From positions 1 to 10,911 of the forward strand of contig JAAOIF010000017.1 in the NCBI GenBank assembly GCA_015163925.1: a stretch of 10,911 nucleotides of DNA, given 5' to 3'. The position numbers were made by a program, and so were the translations under genes. The notes below the pieces were generated by a model that saw nothing but the letters and a program-made list of their open reading frames with translations, was not told the DNA's origin and did not search any database. Below, piece by piece: positions 6,777 through 10,911 of this stretch. This stretch comes from Candidatus Thioglobus sp. (GTDB lineage Bacteria; Pseudomonadota; Gammaproteobacteria; PS1; Pseudothioglobaceae). Every line of letters starts with the position of its first letter. The stretch's first letter is position 1.

Positions 6777-8102
6777 TTATTCAAACTCCATTTGCCGAAA
6801 AATCCGACCGGCATTTTGGCGATATAATTCTCGGTAAGTGCCCCAATTTCTAAACTGACTTTGGTCGATATTGTAAGCGTCATCTAAGCTGCCGTCCGCA
6901 TCCAAAATTTTCTCCACCTGCTGGCGCATATAAATTAAATAATTTTTGGTGAATTTCATTACAGTCGCCAAATCGGTCGGAGGCCCGTGCCCGGGGATGA
7001 TAATTTTAGGATTAAGCGTTGCTAATTTGTCCAAAGTTGTAATCCATTCGCCGGTGTGAGTATGCACAAATACCGGCAGCAATCGCTCGTTAAAGGCGGT
7101 ATCACCGCTGATTAGAATTTTTTGCGCAGGCAGCCAAAGCATAATATCATCCGCCGAATGGGAAGGCCCTAATTGCAAAAGTTCAATGGTAGTTTTGCCC
7201 ATTTTCAACACTTTTTTATCCTCAAAAACCTCATCTGGCAGCACCACTTTTGTGCCTGATATTTTATCGCCAATGCGGTTTTTTGTCTGTTCAAAAATCT
7301 CGTCCCCAGCCTTGATAATTTCCTCTTTCGCCAGCCGATGAGAGATAATTTTAGCACCTTGCTGACGCCAATAATTAGAGCCCAAAATCGCATGCCCTTG
7401 TGCATTTTCCAACACTACAATTTTAACCGGCTGCTCGGTGATTTTCCGAATTTCCGCGTGCAACGCTTTGGCTAAAAGGTAGCTGCCGCCTGCGTTAAAC
7501 ACCAAAACGCCATCAGTAGTAATAATAAATGAGAGGTTGTTATTATGGTTAGAATTCTCGTAAGTAGACGGCTGGGCAGCACCGATTGCGGAGTAAATAT
7601 TGCTTGCCACTTTGACGGGTTTTCGGTACAAAATATTATCAATTTCATAGTCGCTAATTCTCACCGGATTGCCAGCTTTTTGCCATGCAAAATAGCCAGC
7701 TGAATAATTTTTCACATTGCTATAACCCATATCCAGCAAGGTTTTTGCCGCTAACGGCGAACGCAGATTTTGCCCACAATAAACCACAATCGGAGTGTTT
7801 TTATCAGGCGCTTCGCCAGCAATTCTAAACTCCAGCCAGCCTCTGGGAATATTGATATTTTGACCTCGCAAAATGCTGCCAGTAATATTAATTTCCCGCT
7901 GAGTGCGGACATCAATCAGCAGCGCATTCGGATTAGTATTAAGCAAATTTTCCAGCTCCGTAGTGCTGATGTCAATAATGGCTGGATTGCCCGTTGCAGC
8001 TGAGTTTTGAGCTTGTGAATTAAGTGCTAAAAGGCAAAATAATAATCCAATATTTTTGATTTTTGCCAGCCAAATATTATTAGTTTTTTGCATAATTTTC
8101 AT
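6777..8102 (-). CDS. exported rhodanese / metallo-beta-lactamase-fold protein with altered HxHxDH motif
   Basis: The protein has ~441 residues from the ATG at 8102, which overlaps the methyltransferase stop as TGATG; a TTG at 8105 and an ATG at 8093 are alternatives. Residue numbers here count from the TTG. A hydrophobic signal (about 19-30) ends in SQA, a plausible signal peptidase I site near 32, so it is probably periplasmic. A rhodanese domain (about 45-145) has DVR (65-67) and active-site Cys110 in CGQNLRS. An MBL-fold domain (about 165-440) keeps His316 (GPSHSADD), Asp335 (SGDTAF) and His373 (PGHGPP). Where the canonical HxHxDH should lie, the sequence reads NAQGHA (234-239), losing the usual ligands. 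The rhodanese suggests sulfane-sulfur chemistry. Substrate unknown; a related SoxH/relay-type hydrolase role is conjecture. Confidence 0.85.
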   Translation of the reverse strand: MKIMQKTNNIWLAKIKNIGLLFCLLALNSQAQNSAATGNPAIIDISTTELENLLNTNPNALLIDVRTQREINITGSILRGQNINIPRGWLEFRIAGEAPDKNTPIVVYCGQNLRSPLAAKTLLDMGYSNVKNYSAGYFAWQKAGNPVRISDYEIDNILYRKPVKVASNIYSAIGAAQPSTYENSNHNNNLSFIITTDGVLVFNAGGSYLLAKALHAEIRKITEQPVKIVVLENAQGHAILGSNYWRQQGAKIISHRLAKEEIIKAGDEIFEQTKNRIGDKISGTKVVLPDEVFEDKKVLKMGKTTIELLQLGPSHSADDIMLWLPAQKILISGDTAFNERLLPVFVHTHTGEWITTLDKLATLNPKIIIPGHGPPTDLATVMKFTKNYLIYMRQQVEKILDADGSLDDAYNIDQSQFRNWGTYRELYRQNAGRIFRQMEFE

Positions 8103-8755
8103 CAATTTTGTTTAAAAAATAACACTACATTTTCATTCTGAAATTCCACTTTTGCACCCCAAAATTTAGCCAAAAAACGCATCGTCCGCTCGCTAAAAAA
8201 ACAAATATGGGTCGGGTCGTCCTTATAATACCACGATTTGAAATCAATATTCGGATTAAGCATTTTCGTCATCAGCGCCAAAATCCCGCCAACCTCTAAC
8301 ATTTCATACAATCTGCCAAGCTCAAATCCGGGCTCTGCCAGATGTTCAGCCACCTCAGTTGCCGTAATAAAATCGTATTTATTGGCAAAAATTGCTGGAT
8401 TATTAGCATAGAATTTATCAAACAAATCAACGCTAAAACCCCGCTGTGAAAACATTTCAGACAAAGTAGGACCCGGACCAGAGCCAAAATCCAGCCCCTT
8501 AGAATTTGGCGGAATTAGCTGAATAACTGGGTCAAAAACTTGTGATAAAAATTGCCGATATTTCAAGTCAGCTGAATTATTTTGATGCAAATCGTAACGA
8601 GCTTTTTCCTCAGATTTGCTTAGATGAAAGGCTTTTTCGGCAAAAACCAAATCACATTTCTGGCAATGCAAATAGTCTTTTAAATCGTTTTTAGAATTGT
8701 TTTGACAATAAATTTGCACCTGATTTTCAAAACACAATGGACATTTTGCCGTCAT
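8102..8755 (-). CDS. class I SAM-dependent methyltransferase with N-terminal zinc ribbon
   Basis: This 217-residue protein starts with a likely zinc ribbon formed by Cys5/Cys8 and Cys31/Cys34 (CPLC and CQKC). The Rossmann methyltransferase core follows: motif I GLDFGSGPGP (87-96), an acidic region near Asp110-Asp113, motif IV-like TEVAEHL (133-139) and the HICFFSERT segment (183-191) typical of the Methyltransf_23-type group. The substrate cannot be inferred. The start ATG at 8755 lies 15 nt after slyD, and the stop overlaps the next gene by one base, so it belongs to a slyD-methyltransferase-MBL unit. Membership of the superfamily is firm; any specific name would be invented. Confidence 0.9.
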   Translation of the reverse strand: MTAKCPLCFENQVQIYCQNNSKNDLKDYLHCQKCDLVFAEKAFHLSKSEEKARYDLHQNNSADLKYRQFLSQVFDPVIQLIPPNSKGLDFGSGPGPTLSEMFSQRGFSVDLFDKFYANNPAIFANKYDFITATEVAEHLAEPGFELGRLYEMLEVGGILALMTKMLNPNIDFKSWYYKDDPTHICFFSERTMRFLAKFWGAKVEFQNENVVLFFKQN

Positions 8756-8770
8756 ATATTTGCAAAAATT

Positions 8771-9253
8771 CTAATGCGAACAGCCGCCAGAATGCACATG
8801 CCCATGCTCTAATTCGTCTTTTGTGGCAGCCCTAACATTTTCAATACTAACGGAAAAATGCAAAGTTTCGCCAGCCAGCGGATGGTTTGCATCAACGGTT
8901 ACCGCCTCTTTTTCAATAGATTTCACCCTTACAATAAAGGAATTTCCCTTGTCGTCCTGAGAGCTCAATTCCATATCCACAGCCAAATTATCAATGCCTT
9001 TTAGCGCCTCCAGCGGAATTTTTTGCACTGCCTCAGGCTGATATTCGCCGTAGCCGTCTTTTGCCTCAACCGAAACTTCACAATTCTCGCCAGTTTCCAA
9101 GCCCTCAAGTGCCTTTTCCAAGCCCGGAATTATGTTGCCATGCCCTTGCAAAAACGGCATTGGCTCTTGCCCTTTTGATGAATCAATTACCTCTCCGGCA
9201 GCGTTTTTTAAGGTGTAATGCATTTCCACTACCAAGTCTTTTTTAATTTTCAT
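8771..9253 (-). CDS. slyD: FKBP-type peptidyl-prolyl isomerase SlyD
   Basis: SlyD is a cytoplasmic proline isomerase and chaperone that also binds nickel and assists hydrogenase maturation in E. coli. The 160 residues show the FKBP half-domain with FLQGHGNIIPGLEKALEGL (34-52), the inserted chaperone flap (about 70-120), NHPLAGETLHF (123-133) and a short metal-binding tail with His150, His152, His154, Cys158 and His160. E. coli SlyD has a longer His/Cys tail (196 residues in total); this short form is common in other proteobacteria. The ATG at 9253 is clear from homology, but no Shine-Dalgarno is visible: the leader is A/T-rich and repetitive. A terminator lies just upstream, so a separate promoter or read-through must serve it. 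It is the first gene of its unit. Confidence 0.94.
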   Translation of the reverse strand: MKIKKDLVVEMHYTLKNAAGEVIDSSKGQEPMPFLQGHGNIIPGLEKALEGLETGENCEVSVEAKDGYGEYQPEAVQKIPLEALKGIDNLAVDMELSSQDDKGNSFIVRVKSIEKEAVTVDANHPLAGETLHFSVSIENVRAATKDELEHGHVHSGGCSH

Positions 9254-9292
9254 TTTGTTTATTTTGTGATTTATTTTGTGATTTATTTTGTT
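9252..9292. repeat. 12-bp tandem repeat in the slyD leader
   Basis: ATTTTGTGATTT occurs twice in tandem (9261-9272 and 9273-9284), with partial copies ATTTTGTTT at 9252-9260 and ATTTTGTT at 9285-9292. It occupies nearly all of the slyD 5' leader between the terminator and the start codon. It may be simple slippage in AT-rich DNA, or an A-rich translation enhancer replacing a Shine-Dalgarno. Confidence 0.85.
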
Positions 9293-9294
9293 GT

Positions 9295-9318
9295 AAAAAA
9301 AGGCTTCACTCGGAAACC
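9295..9318 (-). terminator. intrinsic terminator after tRNA-Lys
   Basis: On the minus strand GGTTTC (9318-9313), loop CGAGT, and GAAGCC (9307-9302) form a 6-bp stem with one G-T pair, followed at once by seven T (9301-9295). It lies 11 nt downstream of the tRNA 3' end and upstream of slyD, so it should end the tRNA transcript. Confidence 0.72.
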
Positions 9319-9329
9319 ATTTGGGAATA

Positions 9330-9405
9330 TGGTGGGGCGTGAGCGATTTGAACGCTCGACCATCGGATTAAAAGTCCGGTGCTCTACCGACTGAGCTAAC
9401 GCCCC
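9330..9405 (-). tRNA. tRNA-Lys (anticodon UUU)
   Basis: The 76-nt minus-strand gene folds as a cloverleaf: acceptor GGGGCGT/ACGCCCC, D-stem GCTC/GAGC with an 8-nt loop, anticodon loop CTTTTAA with TTT at 9372-9370, variable loop of 5 nt, T-stem GAGCG/CGCTC with TTCAAAT loop, discriminator A and an encoded CCA. The anticodon stem CCGGA/TCCGA has a C27-A43 mismatch at its outer pair; the other four pairs are canonical. It sits between ihfB and slyD on the same strand, with its own candidate promoter and a terminator. Confidence 0.97.
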
Positions 9406-9417
9406 AAAAAAGCATAA

Positions 9418-9423
9418 ATTATA
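9418..9423 (-). promoter_or_regulatory. candidate -10 element for tRNA-Lys
   Basis: A perfect TATAAT reads on the minus strand in the 29-bp gap between ihfB and the tRNA, 12 nt before the tRNA 5' end, the right distance for a promoter with a very short leader. The -35 region falls in the ihfB 3' end and shows only weak matches (GATAAT at 17 bp). Co-transcription with rpsA-ihfB is also possible. Confidence 0.42.
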
Positions 9424-9434
9424 CAGTAACGATT

Positions 9435-9719
9435 TTACAAATTATCCTGATTTACTAACTCTCTGAGCAGTTTTCCGGGCTTGAAAAATGGCACAAATTT
9501 CTCATCCACTTGGGTTTTTTCAGCAGTTTTAGGATTAATGCCGATTCGTGCTTTTCGGTGTTTTTTGTAAAAGCCGCCAAAGCCTCTGATTTCAACGCCT
9601 TTGCCGGAAACAATGCCATCGGTTAAGGCTTTTAAAATCAGCTCAACGCAGGCTTTTGAGTCTGCTTTGAAGAGTTTGGAATTATTAGATAATTTAAGAA
9701 TTAAGTCGGTTTTTTTCAT
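9435..9719 (-). CDS. ihfB: integration host factor subunit beta
   Basis: IhfB pairs with IhfA to form a DNA-bending nucleoid protein used in transcription, replication and site-specific recombination. From the ATG at 9719 the product is 94 residues, the same as E. coli IhfB, and begins MKKTDLILKL in register with the family. A TTG at 9734 would add five residues and is less likely. Key features are VEIRGFGGF (42-50), the DNA-binding arm with RIGINPKT (58-65) whose Pro63 corresponds to the intercalating proline, and FKPGKLLRELVN (79-90). It lies 23 nt after rpsA, the usual order in gammaproteobacteria. HU is the main alternative, but context and sequence favour IhfB. Confidence 0.92.
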   Translation of the reverse strand: MKKTDLILKLSNNSKLFKADSKACVELILKALTDGIVSGKGVEIRGFGGFYKKHRKARIGINPKTAEKTQVDEKFVPFFKPGKLLRELVNQDNL

Positions 9720-9742
9720 ACAAAAATCAGCCAAATCCGCCG

Positions 9743-10911
9743 TTATTTTTTGGCTTTTTTGAGCAAATCGCCCAAAGTAGAACCGGTTACTTCCTCAGAA
9801 CTTTGCTTTTTGTAATCCACCATTGCTGCCTTCTCATCGGCTGAATTTTTGGCTTTAATGCTGACGGAAATATTTCGCGACCTTTTGTCAATATTAGTAA
9901 TAATTACCTCTACTTCTTCGCCGATTTTCAGCATCATAGCTGCGTCATCCACCCGTTCCTCAGAAATTTCGCCAGCCTTCAAATAGCCAGTAATCTCATC
10001 TGCCAAAGTGACCACAGCGCCTTTTGCATCAACTTTTTCAATAATTCCTTTGACGATTGAACCTTTTTTATTAGCAGAAATATAAGTCATAAAATCGTCT
10101 TGTGCTAACTGCTTAACCCCTAAGGAAATGCGTTCTTTTTCAGAATCAATATTCAAAATCACCACTTCAAGCTCTTGCCCCTTGGTGTAATTTGCCACTA
10201 ATTCCTCGCCAGATTGCTTGTCCCAAGAAATATCTGCCAAGTGAATCAGCCCGTCAATCCCGCCCGGCAGACCAACAAACAGCCCGAAATCAGTAATGGA
10301 TTTGACGCTAACGGTAATTTTATCATTCTTATTATGAGTTGCCTCAAACACCTGCCAAGGATTTTCCTGCGCTTGCTTCATTGACAGAGAAATCCGCTGT
10401 TTGGATTCTTGCACATCAAGCACAACCACACTTACCTCTTGACCGAGTTTGACGATTTTAGATGGGCGCGCATTCACATTCGTCCAATCCATTTCGCTCA
10501 TATGCACCAAGCCTTCCACGCCTTCTTCAATGCTATCCTTTACCGATAAATATCCTTGAGCATTTTCATCCATTATTTTAGCAGTCCTGACACTCATCAG
10601 ATTGCCCATTCTATCAGAACGTTTGATGCTAAATTCATCATTTTCCAGCTCAATATTACTTTCAAGTTTCAGGCTATTTGCGTATAAATTATTTTGCTCA
10701 TCAACCAAAGTTTTGCTGTGAATTTTCAGATTTTTATTTATATTTATATCATTTTGATTTACCTCAATCGCCGCTGTGAGGCTGTTTATATCGGTTTGCT
10801 GCTCTTGAAAACCTTTCACCAAAATAGGAATTAGAGTGCTGCTGCTGATGCCGAGCAAGTCTTTTTTCAGCTCGCTGACCATCGCCGGATAAATCTCACG
10901 CGCCTCTTGAG
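9743..10911 (-). CDS. rpsA: chimeric ORF: S74-like intramolecular chaperone domain joined in frame to C-terminal half of ribosomal protein S1
   Basis: Numbering is from the ATG at 10882, but the frame is open to the right edge, so the true start is outside. From about residue 118 the protein is S1: the end of repeat R4 (EEGVEGLVHMSEMDW, 119-133), R5 (about 185-258, SITDFGLFVG) and R6 (about 272-345), with the normal S1 C-terminus. About 290 N-terminal residues of S1 are missing, including the ribosome-binding R1-R2, so it cannot act as normal S1. Upstream, QEAREIYPAMVSELKK and then TLIPILVKGFQEQQTDI resemble the C-terminal self-cleaving chaperone of tail spikes and fibres (peptidase S74), followed by an N/K-rich coiled-coil-like stretch. 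The join lies near 10528-10535. Downstream order rpsA-ihfB is normal. Confidence 0.85.
   Translation of the reverse strand, partial: QEAREIYPAMVSELKKDLLGISSSTLIPILVKGFQEQQTDINSLTAAIEVNQNDININKNLKIHSKTLVDEQNNLYANSLKLESNIELENDEFSIKRSDRMGNLMSVRTAKIMDENAQGYLSVKDSIEEGVEGLVHMSEMDWTNVNARPSKIVKLGQEVSVVVLDVQESKQRISLSMKQAQENPWQVFEATHNKNDKITVSVKSITDFGLFVGLPGGIDGLIHLADISWDKQSGEELVANYTKGQELEVVILNIDSEKERISLGVKQLAQDDFMTYISANKKGSIVKGIIEKVDAKGAVVTLADEITGYLKAGEISEERVDDAAMMLKIGEEVEVIITNIDKRSRNISVSIKAKNSADEKAAMVDYKKQSSEEVTGSTLGDLLKKAKK

Noticed and set aside
9295..9318. Riboswitch or attenuator upstream of slyD
   Set aside because: The structure is a simple 6-bp stem with a 5-nt loop and a T-run immediately after a tRNA, best explained as a plain terminator.

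Overview
The window reads as a bacterial chromosome fragment, most likely gammaproteobacterial. Supporting signs are the rpsA-ihfB pair, class I purE with purK, BioH-type biotin synthesis, an S10-operon order of rplC-rplD-rplW, and SlyD with a metal-binding tail. The DNA is AT-rich with short gaps and many 1-11 nt gene overlaps. A sulphur-oxidiser of the SUP05/Thioglobus kind is possible, but that is only a guess from protein style and the rhodanese-containing gene.

Layout from left to right. Positions 1-1122 (minus strand) hold purK (cut by the window edge) and purE, translationally coupled and with a candidate promoter. Positions 1179-2951 (minus) hold bioH and bioF for early biotin synthesis. 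Positions 2951-5201 (minus) hold an in-frame chimera of ribosomal protein L23 with the C-terminal half of ThiG, then complete rplD, then rplC without its first ~57 codons but with a ~159-residue acidic C-terminal tail. Positions 5189-6768 (plus) hold the C-terminal half of an M48 (Ste24-like) membrane protease followed by complete rsgA. Positions 6777-9253 (minus) hold a likely operon of slyD, a zinc-ribbon methyltransferase and an exported rhodanese/metallo-beta-lactamase-fold protein. Positions 9295-9405 (minus) hold tRNA-Lys(UUU) with an intrinsic terminator. Positions 9435-10911 (minus) hold ihfB and the C-terminal part of rpsA, fused in frame to an intramolecular-chaperone (peptidase S74-like) domain that runs off the right edge.

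The striking feature is a set of three clean breakpoints inside conserved genes, near 3360, 5190 and 10530. The first two bound a ~1.83 kb piece of the S10 ribosomal operon. It sits exactly between the 5'-truncated ends of thiG and the M48 protease gene, which would otherwise be divergent neighbours. One replacement event, or one assembly chimera, therefore explains both joints. The third joins S1 to an unrelated phage- or surface-protein-like domain. Truncated essential genes with otherwise undamaged frames mean either very recent rearrangement with intact copies elsewhere, or misassembly. The sequence alone cannot decide, and misassembly must be excluded first.

Other points of interest are the acidic L3 tail with a 64-bp direct repeat (62/64 identical) and an MBL-fold domain whose HxHxDH metal motif is replaced while the downstream ligands remain. 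I found no CRISPR array, transposase, integrase or recognisable defence system.
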